Shown: in pieces, positions 18,749-27,859 of the stretch
Layout: every line of letters starts with the position of its first letter
How positions within the stretch are numbered: position 1 is the stretch's first letter
Source: Candidatus Merdivicinus excrementipullorum
GTDB lineage: Bacteria; Bacillota; Clostridia; Oscillospirales; Ruminococcaceae
NCBI GenBank assembly: GCA_018716725.1
Contig: DVJP01000010.1
Coordinates: forward strand, 1-64,000
Length of the DNA: 64,000 nt
Direction: 5' to 3'
Position numbers and translations under genes: made by a program
The notes under the pieces: generated by a model
The model's database searches: none
Told to the model about the DNA's origin: nothing
What the model saw: only the letters and a program-made list of their open reading frames with translations

Positions 18749-20296
18749 GTGATGATAAAGTTTAATATAAAAAAGGATTTGTTAAACACAAATTTTGTGG
18801 AGAAATCCGTTTCCATCAATCGAATAGTTTTGCGTGCCGCAGCGGTTTTTACAGTAATCGTGGAACTGATCAATATGGCCCGCGTTCTCCTGCTGTCAAA
18901 TTCAGGGTTGGGGACGCTTAATAACCGCATTTATTTCAGTTTCTACCTTGTATATTTTATAACAAGTGCGGCGTTCCTTTTGATCGATTTCTGCCTGAAG
19001 CTTTCCAGCAGAATAAGGTATTATATCTATTTGATAAGCGCAGGCGTAATACTGCTGTGGCATACGCTTTTTAATATGTACGATATCCACCGGTCAGATG
19101 CGGTGGGGAATTTTACAATTATTACGGCGATGGCAGTCTTTTGTTCCCTTTTTGTCATGAAACCGGGTTATGCATTGGCTGCCATGGGCGGCAGTTATAT
19201 CCTGTTTGTTTTGTTTTTGGGAATGAACTTCAGCTCCGGAGAGGTAATCAATTTTACGATTACAGCTTCGCTCTGCTTGCTTGTTTACTTTGTGCGCTAT
19301 AAACATTTATATATCGAGCTGACCCAGGCAAAATTACTTAACGATATCCGGCAGGAATTGTCGGAAACGCAGCGGAATTTTCGGCTGTCCATAGAGCAAT
19401 ATGAACTGATCCGGGAAAGAGACAATTATGTGACCTTTGAATGGGATGTAAATGCCGACAGAATCCGTTTTTCAGAAGAGTGGAACGAGTGGTTTAACGA
19501 GCCGAAAGATATTCCGCACTTTAAAAAGTTTATCCGCGAAATTAAAACGGTGAAGCCGGAGCAAAAAGAAATCCTGTTAAAGTGCTTGGAAGGCATAAAA
19601 AATGGAATCCCTTTTCAGAAAACCGAATTGCAGCTGCCGCTGAAAACCGGTGAAAAGGCCTGGTTCGAGCTGCGGGTGATTACTCAGACAAACGATCAGA
19701 ATAAACCGGTATTCGGTATCGGTATGCTTTCAGATATTACCGATCAGAAAGAGAAAATTTTCCAGCTGGAACAGGAAATACAAATAGACCTTTTTACCGG
19801 CCTGTTGAATAAAGCCGCTATTGAGCATTATGGGGAAAGAACGCTGGCAAAACTGCAAAAAGGGGAAATCCTGGCCGCATTAATTCTGGATATGGACGAT
19901 TTCAAGGATATCAACGACCGCTTTGGGCATCCGGCAGGGGACTATGTTTTGAAAGAAGTCGCCGATATTATACAGCGGAAAGCGCCTGTGGGGGCGAAAG
20001 TGGGGCGTATAGGCGGAGATGAATTTATGGTTCTGCTGTTGACGGACAGTTTGACCCCCTTGAGAGATTATGCAGGCGAATTGATACAGGAGGTATCCCG
20101 TATCCGATGGAAAGGGAAAGATGTGGGAGTTAGCTGCAGCATAGGCATATCGGCGGAGGATTCCAGCCAACGGACGTATCCAGAGCTGTATAAGGCTGCG
20201 GACGACGCTTTGTATCAGGCCAAGCGCAGGGGGAAAAACCAGGCTTGGTGTCAAGGGAAACATTGTCAGGAAAAAATTTACCTTGACAAGAAATAA
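18749..20296 (+). CDS. Membrane diguanylate cyclase with PAS and GGDEF domains
   Basis: 515 residues from GTG 18749 (ATG three bases later is equally possible; the ribosome-binding site is weak). About six helices in residues 25-190, a short coiled linker, a PAS-like domain (about 225-335, ending FGIGMLSDITDQKEK) and a GGDEF domain with intact motif at 422-426 (RIGGDEF) and D-M-D-D-F-K-D-I-N upstream. Should make c-di-GMP. No RxxD inhibitory site at the usual position. Its stop is 11 bases from the c-di-GMP riboswitch that controls the next operon, so the signal maker and the RNA sensor are physically adjacent and may share a transcript. Confidence 0.9.
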   Translation: MMIKFNIKKDLLNTNFVEKSVSINRIVLRAAAVFTVIVELINMARVLLLSNSGLGTLNNRIYFSFYLVYFITSAAFLLIDFCLKLSSRIRYYIYLISAGVILLWHTLFNMYDIHRSDAVGNFTIITAMAVFCSLFVMKPGYALAAMGGSYILFVLFLGMNFSSGEVINFTITASLCLLVYFVRYKHLYIELTQAKLLNDIRQELSETQRNFRLSIEQYELIRERDNYVTFEWDVNADRIRFSEEWNEWFNEPKDIPHFKKFIREIKTVKPEQKEILLKCLEGIKNGIPFQKTELQLPLKTGEKAWFELRVITQTNDQNKPVFGIGMLSDITDQKEKIFQLEQEIQIDLFTGLLNKAAIEHYGERTLAKLQKGEILAALILDMDDFKDINDRFGHPAGDYVLKEVADIIQRKAPVGAKVGRIGGDEFMVLLLTDSLTPLRDYAGELIQEVSRIRWKGKDVGVSCSIGISAEDSSQRTYPELYKAADDALYQAKRRGKNQAWCQGKHCQEKIYLDKK

Positions 20297-20307
20297 TTTT
20301 GTAAGAA

Positions 20308-20377
20308 CATATTTAGAGGCAAAGCCGTTGAAAGACGGCGACGCAAAGCTGTGAGTCTACGGCAGAAAACTGCTATG
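20308..20377 (+). ncRNA. c-di-GMP class I riboswitch (GEMM-I) aptamer
   Basis: Carries the family hallmarks: AGGCAAA (20317-20323), hairpin GCCGT-TGAAAG-ACGGC (20324-20339) with a GAAA-type loop, the invariant GACGCAAAGC (20340-20349), and a second hairpin GCAG-AAAA-CTGC (20362-20373). A short closing pair CATA/TATG (20308-20311/20374-20377) can be drawn, and 20282-20287 can also pair with 20381-20386. A rho-independent terminator follows at 20384-20437. It precedes a ten-gene exopolysaccharide-type operon, so c-di-GMP level should set whether RNA polymerase reads through. Whether ligand turns it on or off cannot be read reliably. Confidence 0.88.
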
Positions 20378-20383
20378 ATCGTC

Positions 20384-20437
20384 AAGCTGCAAAGACCTTC
20401 CGTGTAAACCGCACGAAAGATTTTTGCAGCTTTTTTT
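20384..20437 (+). terminator. Riboswitch-controlled intrinsic terminator
   Basis: Perfect 10-bp stem (20384-20393 with 20423-20432) and a T-run from 20431 to 20437, directly after the aptamer and 15 bases before the first gene of the operon. Confidence 0.85.
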
Positions 20438-20452
20438 ATTAGGGGTGTTGAA

Positions 20453-21148
20453 GTGAACGAGGTATATCGGCAGGAAAAAAAGTATTTTATGACCTTGGTA
20501 AATATGCGGAATCTTTCCGGCCTGCTGGAACCGGTTATGATTCCGGACGCGCACAACGGTTCGCAGGGATACCGCATCCGTTCCCTGTATTTTGATACGA
20601 TTCACGAAAAGGACTACGAGGACAAAATAGACGGGCTGGAAATCCGGCGCAAAATCCGCCTGCGTATTTACGATCCGGCCGCCGATTTCGCCATGTTGGA
20701 GATGAAGCAAAAAGAGGGCGGTTATCAGAAAAAGCGTTCTCTCCGTTTAAGCAGGCGGGATGCGCAGCAGATTGTGCAGGGGCGTTATGACAGCCTTTTA
20801 CAATACAACGACCCATTTGCAGCAGAGTGCTGTGGGCTAATGCACTGGCAGTGTTACCGTCCAAAGACGATTGTGGAATATAACCGCCAGGCATATATCG
20901 CCAAGGAAAACAAGATACGGGTTACTTTGGATTATGAAATCCGGGCAACGGAAACGAATCTGGATTTGTTTTGCCCCGTGTTGAATCTGTACCCTGTGCT
21001 GGATCCTTTCAACGGCGTCCTGGAGGTCAAATATAACGGCTTTTTACTCAGCTATATCAAAAATCTTGTAAATGCGGCGAATCGTTCGGAATTGTCTGTC
21101 AGCAAATACTGCCTGGCGAGGAGCGCAAGTATGAAATTCGGATTCTGA
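20453..21148 (+). CDS. VTC-domain (polyphosphate polymerase-like) protein
   Basis: 231 residues, GTG start with AGGGG upstream. Shows the VTC/triphosphate-tunnel features: an N-terminal E-K-K-Y, R-S-L-Y-F-D-T, K-I-R-L-R-I-Y, E-M-K-Q-K and K-Y-C pattern of basic and acidic strands lining a tunnel. Family members bind or make polyphosphate, but bacterial stand-alone forms next to DUF4956 and CotH-like genes are not clearly characterised to my knowledge. First gene after the riboswitch. Could supply a phosphate-rich cofactor or modify the polymer; this is inference. Assignment to the superfamily is firm, activity is not. Confidence 0.85.
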   Translation: MNEVYRQEKKYFMTLVNMRNLSGLLEPVMIPDAHNGSQGYRIRSLYFDTIHEKDYEDKIDGLEIRRKIRLRIYDPAADFAMLEMKQKEGGYQKKRSLRLSRRDAQQIVQGRYDSLLQYNDPFAAECCGLMHWQCYRPKTIVEYNRQAYIAKENKIRVTLDYEIRATETNLDLFCPVLNLYPVLDPFNGVLEVKYNGFLLSYIKNLVNAANRSELSVSKYCLARSASMKFGF

Positions 21149-21163
21149 AAGGAGTATTTGAAA

Positions 21164-21859
21164 ATGAGAAGATTGTTGTTGGAGATGTTTGAGAGCACAG
21201 GCCAGCTGGATCCTCAGACGATTGTCCTGCGAATGATTGTAGCAACGATTATTGCGTTTTTCATTTACCTATCGTATAAGCTGTCTCATGAGGGCAGCAT
21301 TTACAGTAAAAAATTTAATGTGTCGTTGATGGCGCTGACGGTGATTACAACTGCGGTAATGATTGTAATCGGAAATAACATCGCGTTGTCTCTCGGCATG
21401 GTGGGCGCGCTGTCTATTGTCCGTTTCCGGACGGCGATTAAGGATTCGCGGGATACGATTTACATCTTCTGGACGATTGTAGCGGGTATTTGCTGCGGAG
21501 CCGGCGATTTTTTGGTTGCTGCCGTCGGCAGCGCGTTTGCTTTTTTGGTCCTGCTGATATTTGGGCGGATTAAAAATGATAACCGCATGCTGCTGATTAT
21601 ACGGGCCGCCAGGATAAACGAAGAAAAAATTGAAGCGCTGATCTTCCAGCGTTTTTCGCGCAAGGCCAATTTGAGAGTGAAAAATACCACCGACACCAGC
21701 GTGGAATTTATTTATGAAATCAGCAAACACCTGCTGGAACGCGCGGAAAAATCGAAAAAAGGAATCGTTCAATCAAAAAGCGTTACCGATGCCCTGTATG
21801 AAATCGGCAGCGTCGAGTACTGCAACCTAGTTATGCAGAATGATGAAATCAGCAGTTGA
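21164..21859 (+). CDS. DUF4956 membrane protein
   Basis: About 231 residues with four membrane helices in the first 135 (helices near 25-42, 58-78, 82-100 and 105-130), including a conserved-looking S-L-G-M-V-G-A-L-S-I-V-R-F-R-T loop, and a soluble C-terminal half. Matches DUF4956, a family routinely found beside VTC and CotH-like genes. Function unknown. ATG at 21164 with GGAG ten bases upstream is preferred over the in-frame TTG at 21158. Possibly a channel or scaffold for the VTC-like partner. Confidence 0.85.
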   Translation: MRRLLLEMFESTGQLDPQTIVLRMIVATIIAFFIYLSYKLSHEGSIYSKKFNVSLMALTVITTAVMIVIGNNIALSLGMVGALSIVRFRTAIKDSRDTIYIFWTIVAGICCGAGDFLVAAVGSAFAFLVLLIFGRIKNDNRMLLIIRAARINEEKIEALIFQRFSRKANLRVKNTTDTSVEFIYEISKHLLERAEKSKKGIVQSKSVTDALYEIGSVEYCNLVMQNDEISS

Positions 21860-21887
21860 TTTTGCCGTATAAAAGGAGGCGGATGGG

Positions 21888-23387
21888 ATGAAATACCGGC
21901 TGATAGGGATTGTTGCAACGTTCTTTTTGCTGGCTGCTGCATTTGTTGCCACCGCATTTGATAACGAAAATCCCAATAACCGCGTTCACCAGCACTTGAC
22001 CGCCCGCCAGCCGGACGCGGGATGTTCGTGCGATGGCGAAGAGCTGTGCACACATCTTCCCCTTGTAGTGATTGAAACGGACGGGCAGGTAATACCTGGC
22101 GAGCCTCTGTCGGCGGACGGCACGTTTCTGGAACAAAACGAGTCCGTAGATTATGAATATGAAAATGTGACGTTAGCAGAAGACGGCAGTACGACCATTG
22201 CGTGCCAAGTGCGGATTATGGACTCTGAAAGCGCCAACCATCATCTAACAGACCAGCCGTCTTTGGAGCTGAATGCGCGCATCCGGATCCGCGGCAATAC
22301 CTCCCGGCTGTTTGATAAAAAAGGCTATCTTTTAAAGATAACAGAAGAAGACGGCGTTACCAATAAAGATGTTGGAATCATGGGGATGAGCGCGCATCAT
22401 GAATGGGCGCTCCATGGCCCGTATCTGGATAAGTCGCTGATTAGGAACTACATGTGGTACAATATTGCCGGGGAAATTATGGATTACGCTCCCAATGTGC
22501 GTTTTTGCGAAATTGTAATCAATGGCGAATATCAAGGGCTTTATGTGATGACTGAAACCATCACCAACGGGGAGAATGCCAGGCTAAAAATGAGTATGCC
22601 GGAAGACGGCCAAAGTGCGGTGAGTTACGTTATCCGTCTGGACCGGGGCAGCTCGAATCCCATTAAAAATATTGAAACTTTTACGATGTACGCGCTGCGG
22701 AACAAATGGATTATTGACATTGCCTATCCCGGCACAGACAACTTGATCCAGGACCGCATTGACTATATTTCCCAAGAATTTTCAGATTTTGAAAAGAGCC
22801 TATATTCCTACGATTATGATACGGAACCTTACGCGTGGTGGAACCATGCGGATATAGATTCTTTTGCGGATTACTTTATTATTAATGAATTTACCTGCAA
22901 TTATGACGTAGGCGCTCGTTCCACATACATCTATAAAGATATCCGGGGAAAATATCAAATGTGTATTTGGGATATGAACTCCTCGTGCGACAATTTCCAT
23001 TTTAGTCAAATTGAGCCGCAGAGGTTCCAAATGCAGTATATTACCTGGTTTTATATGCTGATGAAGGACGAAAATTTTACTCAGCATGTCATTGACCGCT
23101 ACCGGGGACTTCGGGAAAGTTATCTCAGCGAAGAATACCTCCTTTCCTACATCGACGATGTAGTGGAGTACCTTGGCCCGGCTATTGAACGGAATTTCCA
23201 GGTATGGGGATATTCATTTGACGATTATGTCCCCCTTTCCCCGGCGGAGCGGAACCCTGAAAACCATGAGGCAGCCGTGGCGCAGCTCAAAGACTTTATC
23301 AAAGTGCGCGGCGAATGGATGGACGAACACATCGAGATTCTGCGGCAGTACAGCCATGAATCGAAAAACAAGAAATTTAACCATTGA
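21888..23387 (+). CDS. Secreted CotH-like protein kinase
   Basis: 499 residues with an N-terminal hydrophobic signal (residues 3-24). Contains CotH-fold landmarks: R-I-R-G-N-T-S-R (133-140), a lysine pair at 145-146 and K150, S-L-I-R-N-Y-M-W-Y-N, Y-Q-G-L-Y-V-M-T-E, F-I-I-N-E-F-T-C-N-Y-D (330-340) and I-W-D-M-N (360-364). Spore-coat CotH uses ATP to phosphorylate proteins; the second Asp of the usual WDxD motif is Asn here (N364), which may lower or change activity. Acts outside the membrane if the signal is used. Strong AAGGAGG site. Part of the polysaccharide operon. Confidence 0.85.
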   Translation: MKYRLIGIVATFFLLAAAFVATAFDNENPNNRVHQHLTARQPDAGCSCDGEELCTHLPLVVIETDGQVIPGEPLSADGTFLEQNESVDYEYENVTLAEDGSTTIACQVRIMDSESANHHLTDQPSLELNARIRIRGNTSRLFDKKGYLLKITEEDGVTNKDVGIMGMSAHHEWALHGPYLDKSLIRNYMWYNIAGEIMDYAPNVRFCEIVINGEYQGLYVMTETITNGENARLKMSMPEDGQSAVSYVIRLDRGSSNPIKNIETFTMYALRNKWIIDIAYPGTDNLIQDRIDYISQEFSDFEKSLYSYDYDTEPYAWWNHADIDSFADYFIINEFTCNYDVGARSTYIYKDIRGKYQMCIWDMNSSCDNFHFSQIEPQRFQMQYITWFYMLMKDENFTQHVIDRYRGLRESYLSEEYLLSYIDDVVEYLGPAIERNFQVWGYSFDDYVPLSPAERNPENHEAAVAQLKDFIKVRGEWMDEHIEILRQYSHESKNKKFNH

Positions 23388-23408
23388 TAGGCAAAGGGGT
23401 TATGTACC

Positions 23409-25547
23409 ATGAAAAAATTTATCATCGCCGCTTGTATTGTGGTACTGCTCATTTTTGCATGGAATTTTTCCTATTATAATCTGGGCATTTATATTGACCT
23501 GCACCCCGACGCGCCTGTTACCGCCTTTATGACGACCGATCAAGACACGATCTATATGGAAAAGGACGGGAAAACCGTACCTTTTGAAATCCGCGGCGTG
23601 AACATGGGAGTCGGCCTTCCGGGAGAATGGGCGACTGATTATGCAATAGATAAAGAAACCTATCTGCGGTGGTTTGCCTGGATTCAGGAAATGGGCGCCA
23701 ATACCATCCGCGTGTATACCATCCTGCACGATGATTTTTACAATGCATTTTACGAATACAATCAAGGCCGTGAAGACCCGCTCTATCTGATCCACGGGGT
23801 ATGGGTCAACGACTATGTGCAAAACTCCCACCGGGATGCTTACGACGATGATTTCCGGCAGACGCTTTTGGATGACTGCCGGACAGTAGTGGATATCCTG
23901 CACGGCCAAAAGAATTTGTCACTGGGATACGGGCTGGGTTCGGGGTCGTACCGAAAGGATGTTTCCCAATGGGTGATCGGCTATATCCTGGGCGTGGAAT
24001 GGGAGGACGTCACCGTTACTTATACCGACCACAAATATCCGGAGCGCAGCTCCTATCAGGGAACTTACATGTATACCACGGAAGATGCTTCTCCTTTTGA
24101 AGCCATGCTGTGCGAAGTCGGCGATAAAATCATCGAGTATGAGTCAAAGCGGTATAAACAGCAGCGGCTGGTGGCTTTTTCCAACTGGCCCACCACCGAC
24201 CCCTTCGACTATCCGGAGGATATTACCCGGTTTTTTATGAAGTGCGCCAAGGTGGATGTAGAGCATATCCGCACAACCGACGCCTTTTTGTCCGGGCATT
24301 TTGCCTCCTACCATGTATACCCGTATTATCCCGACTATCTGAACTATGTGAGCGATAAAAGCGGATTCGTGACAACAGAGGACGGCAAAGTCAATACCTA
24401 TCAGACTTACCTGAAACGTTTGACCGAGTATCATACCATTCCGGTTGTCATTTCTGAATACGGCGTGTCTACCGGCCGGGGTATGGCGCAGAGAGACTAT
24501 AATACCGGGCGAAACCAGGGGAACATGTCGGAAAGCGAACAGGGGCAGGCGATTATCCAATGCTATGAGGATATCATGGCGGCAGGATGCGCCGGGAGCT
24601 GCGTATTCACTTGGCAGGATGAATGGTTCAAACGCACATGGAACACCATGCATGCTGTCGACCTTGAAAATACGCCCTACTGGAGCGACTATCAGACCAA
24701 TGAACAATATTTTGGCTTGCTGGCCTTTGACCCGGGCAAAGAAAAGAGCGTCAGCTATACGGACGGGGACCTTTCTGAATGGAAGGAAAACGATCTTGTC
24801 ATTCAAAGCCGGGAGATGTCGGTTTCCATGAAATATGACGAAAAATTCCTGTATTTTCTGATCTATAAGGAAGGGTTTAACTCGGAATCCGATACGCTGT
24901 ATCTTCCCATTGACACGACCCCTAAAACCGGAAGCACCTATTGCGAAAATCTGAAGCTTTCCTTTGAACGCGCAAGTGATTTCTTAATTGTAATCGACGG
25001 CCAGGAAAACAGCCGCGTGCTGGTGCAGGAACGTTATGAAGTGCTGCGGGCAATGTATTTGCATGAAACGGAAGACAGGGACGCCTACATTGAGCCGGTG
25101 GAAAAGGATACGCCGGCGTTTAAGCCGATTCACCTTATGTTACAGACCGCTACGCCGCTGCTGACAGGGAACTGGCAGGCCACCAGCGAAACTTATGAAA
25201 CCGGCAAGCTCACCTACGGGAATGCCAACCCGGAAGCAGAGGAATTTAGCTCCCTGGCGGATTTTATCTTTTCAGGCGACTATATTGAACTGAAAATTCC
25301 GTGGCAGCTTCTCAACTTTGCAAACCCCTCGGAAATGAAAATCCACGACGATTATTATGAAAATTACGGGGTGGAATATATACAGATCGATGAGATGCAT
25401 ATTGGAATCGCGGACGAAAAAAGCGCGGCATACCGCATCCCGATGGAGGCTTTTTCCCTGGAGGGCTGGGGAAAAACGGTGACCTACCATGAACGGCTGA
25501 AAGAGTCCTATTACATGCTGAAAGACTACTGGGCGAAAGCAGAATAG
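23409..25547 (+). CDS. Membrane-anchored (beta/alpha)8 glycosidase with C-terminal CBM9/DOMON-like domain
   Basis: 712 residues. One N-terminal helix (4-21) anchors it outside the cell. Residues about 50-430 form a TIM-barrel enzyme related to GH2/GH5-type clans, with acidic candidates in G-V-E-W-E near 197 and in V-I-S-E-Y-G near 352. The C-terminal region from about 455 (D-G-D-L-S-E-W) is a beta-sandwich resembling CBM9/DOMON. In a polymer-export operon such an enzyme often trims or releases the nascent chain (as cellulase BcsZ does for cellulose; established for that system). Its specific linkage is unknown. Confidence 0.75.
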   Translation: MKKFIIAACIVVLLIFAWNFSYYNLGIYIDLHPDAPVTAFMTTDQDTIYMEKDGKTVPFEIRGVNMGVGLPGEWATDYAIDKETYLRWFAWIQEMGANTIRVYTILHDDFYNAFYEYNQGREDPLYLIHGVWVNDYVQNSHRDAYDDDFRQTLLDDCRTVVDILHGQKNLSLGYGLGSGSYRKDVSQWVIGYILGVEWEDVTVTYTDHKYPERSSYQGTYMYTTEDASPFEAMLCEVGDKIIEYESKRYKQQRLVAFSNWPTTDPFDYPEDITRFFMKCAKVDVEHIRTTDAFLSGHFASYHVYPYYPDYLNYVSDKSGFVTTEDGKVNTYQTYLKRLTEYHTIPVVISEYGVSTGRGMAQRDYNTGRNQGNMSESEQGQAIIQCYEDIMAAGCAGSCVFTWQDEWFKRTWNTMHAVDLENTPYWSDYQTNEQYFGLLAFDPGKEKSVSYTDGDLSEWKENDLVIQSREMSVSMKYDEKFLYFLIYKEGFNSESDTLYLPIDTTPKTGSTYCENLKLSFERASDFLIVIDGQENSRVLVQERYEVLRAMYLHETEDRDAYIEPVEKDTPAFKPIHLMLQTATPLLTGNWQATSETYETGKLTYGNANPEAEEFSSLADFIFSGDYIELKIPWQLLNFANPSEMKIHDDYYENYGVEYIQIDEMHIGIADEKSAAYRIPMEAFSLEGWGKTVTYHERLKESYYMLKDYWAKAE

Positions 25548-25578
25548 CACGCTGGCGCCAGCGGAAAGGAGGATGGCT

Positions 25579-26688
25579 GTGAGAATAGAAATCATGATCT
25601 ATATTTACGGCGCGGTATGTCTGAGCATGATTGGGTTTAATATCCTATACAATCTGCTTTTAAAACGCCGTGAACCGCGGCTGGAAAGGCGGCGCCGGAA
25701 AATCAAAAGGCAGGTGAAGGCGCAGCTTGACGCCATCCGGGATGGCAAATCCGTTGATCCGAAACATCTGCGCTACTTGCGGAACAGTCTGCGCCGCCTT
25801 AACAACCTTATCGCTTTTGACCGGGTTTTAAAGCCGCTTTGCGAGGGTACCTATGACGATGCCGCTGCCAAATATTTTCTTCAGATTCAGCCGGTTATTT
25901 TGTATCTGGCGGTCTTATATGATCATCGCAATACCATGCAGGCGGCGTATTTTTCCTTTTTCCTTTCCCGGTATATGGCCAAAAGGCAGCGGCCCATTGA
26001 TTCCATACAGGAGATTCTGCTGGGCTATGTCAAAAAAGAAAACCTGTACTGCTGCGTGAACGCATTGCAGGCGCTGTGCGCTTTTGGCAGCGCCGAACAC
26101 ATTATAAAGGCGTTAAAAATACAGGATCAAAGCAAGGTATTTGTGCATGAAAAAATACTGACGGAAAGCCTGCTTTCTTTTTCAGGGAATCACGACGGCC
26201 TCATACGGCGTTTATGGGAGAATATCGATTCCTATTCAGAACACACGCAGCTGGCAATTCTAAATTATATCCGTTTTCAATCAGACGGCTATCAGGAAGA
26301 GATGTTTGCGGTAATGCAGGATACTAAAAAAGGAAAGGAGCTGAGGCTTGCGGCTATCCGGTATTTTGGAAGGTATTTTTATGCGCCGGCCCTGGAACCG
26401 CTGCTGGCTTTTGCATTAGATAAAGACCTTTCCAATTGGGAATACGCTACGGTCAGCGTCTCCTCGCTGGCACGGTATCCCGGCGGAAGGGTAGTCGATG
26501 CGTTAAAGGAAGCTCTGCACAGCTCTAACTGGTATATCCGCCGGTCCGCATCAATCAGCCTTGAAGCCCACGGAGAAAATTACGGCAGCCTGACGGACGT
26601 TATCGTGGGAAACGACCGGTATGCGCGGGAGATGATGACGTATCGTCTGGAATCCCAAAGGCTGCAGAAAGCAGGTGGAGAATCATGA
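25579..26688 (+). CDS. Membrane-tethered HEAT-repeat protein
   Basis: About 369 residues: one helix (about 5-25), a very basic stretch, then tandem helical pairs of HEAT type (clear repeats around 225-355, for example the R-L-A-A-I-R-Y-F-G and W-Y-I-R-R-S-A-S-I-S-L-E-A-H-G segments). GTG at 25579 is preferred since AAAGGAGG abuts the ATG at 25573, leaving no spacing. It overlaps the GT2 synthase start by four bases (ATGA), so the two are made together. Likely a cytoplasmic scaffold for the synthase (inference). Confidence 0.75.
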   Translation: MRIEIMIYIYGAVCLSMIGFNILYNLLLKRREPRLERRRRKIKRQVKAQLDAIRDGKSVDPKHLRYLRNSLRRLNNLIAFDRVLKPLCEGTYDDAAAKYFLQIQPVILYLAVLYDHRNTMQAAYFSFFLSRYMAKRQRPIDSIQEILLGYVKKENLYCCVNALQALCAFGSAEHIIKALKIQDQSKVFVHEKILTESLLSFSGNHDGLIRRLWENIDSYSEHTQLAILNYIRFQSDGYQEEMFAVMQDTKKGKELRLAAIRYFGRYFYAPALEPLLAFALDKDLSNWEYATVSVSSLARYPGGRVVDALKEALHSSNWYIRRSASISLEAHGENYGSLTDVIVGNDRYAREMMTYRLESQRLQKAGGES

Positions 26689-27854
26689 TGGACGCCTTTA
26701 AGATATTTTTTGACTATGTAGGCGTTTTTTTCATTATCTACATGATCGGTTATGCCAGTTTCCTTTTCCTGTCGGTCACCGTCGGGTCTTCGACGCTCTA
26801 TCAGGTAAAGCGCCGCAACCAGCTGAAAAATGAACTTTTGGGGAAGTATTATGTTCCGGTTACGATTATCGTTCCAGCATATAACGAGGAAGTGACCATT
26901 CAGAGCAGCATCCTCTCCCTGCTGGCGTTGGAATACCCCTTATACGAAATTATTGTTGTGGACGATGGTTCCAGCGACGCCACCTCCCAAATTCTGCGGG
27001 AGGCTTTCCATATGCAGCAGGTAAACTGTCCGATTCAGCGGAAGATACCCTGCCAGCCGGAAGAAGCCATTTTTGAAACCCATGAATTCAAGGTGCCGAT
27101 TACGCTGATCCGAAAGAAAAACGGCGGAAAGGCTGATTCCCTGAACATGGGGATCAACGCGGCCAAATACCCCTATTTTATCTGCATGGACGCGGATTCC
27201 GTTTTGCAGTATAATTCCCTGGAAAAGATTGTGCGGCCGGTGCTTGAAGAGGGAGATGTTGTTGCGGTGGGCGGTGCTGTGCGCCCATGCAACGGCGCGG
27301 AAATTCAAAACGGAAGGGTCGTTTCTTACCATATGCCCAATAAAATCCTTCCCTGTATGCAGGTTCTGGAATATGACCGTTCTTTTCTTGCGGCGAGAAT
27401 CCTATTTGATAAATTTAACGGGAGCCTGATTATTTCCGGGGCGTTTGGGCTTTTTAAAAAGAGCGTCGTCATTGATGCGGGAGGATACGACCCTACTACA
27501 ATGGGCGAGGATATGGAACTGGTGGTTAAGCTGCATGTGTTCTGCCGGGAACACGGCGTCCCCTACCGCATCCGTTATGCGACAGACGCCGTCTGCTGGA
27601 CGCAGGCCCCCGAAAAGCTGAAGGATTTGTGCAAGCAGCGGCAGCGCTGGCACATTGGGTTGTTTCAAACTATGAAGCGGCACCGGAGGATGCTGGCCAA
27701 CCCTAAATATGGATTGGTAGGATTGGTCGCCTATTTATATTTTTTAATCTACGAGCTGCTTTCCCCTTACATTGAGCTATTCGGACTTATAACCGTTGTG
27801 CTGGCCTTTATGGTTGACCTAATCAATGTGCCGTTTATGGTTTTATTTTCCTGA
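26685..27854 (+). CDS. Processive family 2 glycosyltransferase (polysaccharide synthase), frameshifted near the C-terminus
   Basis: 389 residues as read. A membrane helix (about 12-35), GT-A catalytic domain with D-D (93-94), D-A-D (169-171), G-E-D (274-276) and Q-R-Q-R-W (318-322), then membrane helices. These motifs define processive inverting synthases such as those for poly-N-acetylglucosamine, cellulose or hyaluronan; a PilZ domain is absent. The frame stops at 27854, while the -1 frame encodes the expected last membrane helices (27860-28087). One additional T in the T4 run at 27845-27848 would fuse them. Translationally coupled to the HEAT protein. Central enzyme of the operon; product unknown. 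Confidence 0.88.
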   Translation: MMDAFKIFFDYVGVFFIIYMIGYASFLFLSVTVGSSTLYQVKRRNQLKNELLGKYYVPVTIIVPAYNEEVTIQSSILSLLALEYPLYEIIVVDDGSSDATSQILREAFHMQQVNCPIQRKIPCQPEEAIFETHEFKVPITLIRKKNGGKADSLNMGINAAKYPYFICMDADSVLQYNSLEKIVRPVLEEGDVVAVGGAVRPCNGAEIQNGRVVSYHMPNKILPCMQVLEYDRSFLAARILFDKFNGSLIISGAFGLFKKSVVIDAGGYDPTTMGEDMELVVKLHVFCREHGVPYRIRYATDAVCWTQAPEKLKDLCKQRQRWHIGLFQTMKRHRRMLANPKYGLVGLVAYLYFLIYELLSPYIELFGLITVVLAFMVDLINVPFMVLFS

Positions 27855-27859
27855 TTTAT

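Noticed and set aside
20283-20311. Independent promoter (TTGACA at 20283-20288) for the riboswitch operon
   Set aside because: The -35 is perfect but no good -10 follows at 16-18 bases, and a start there would cut the 5' strand of the aptamer's closing stem.
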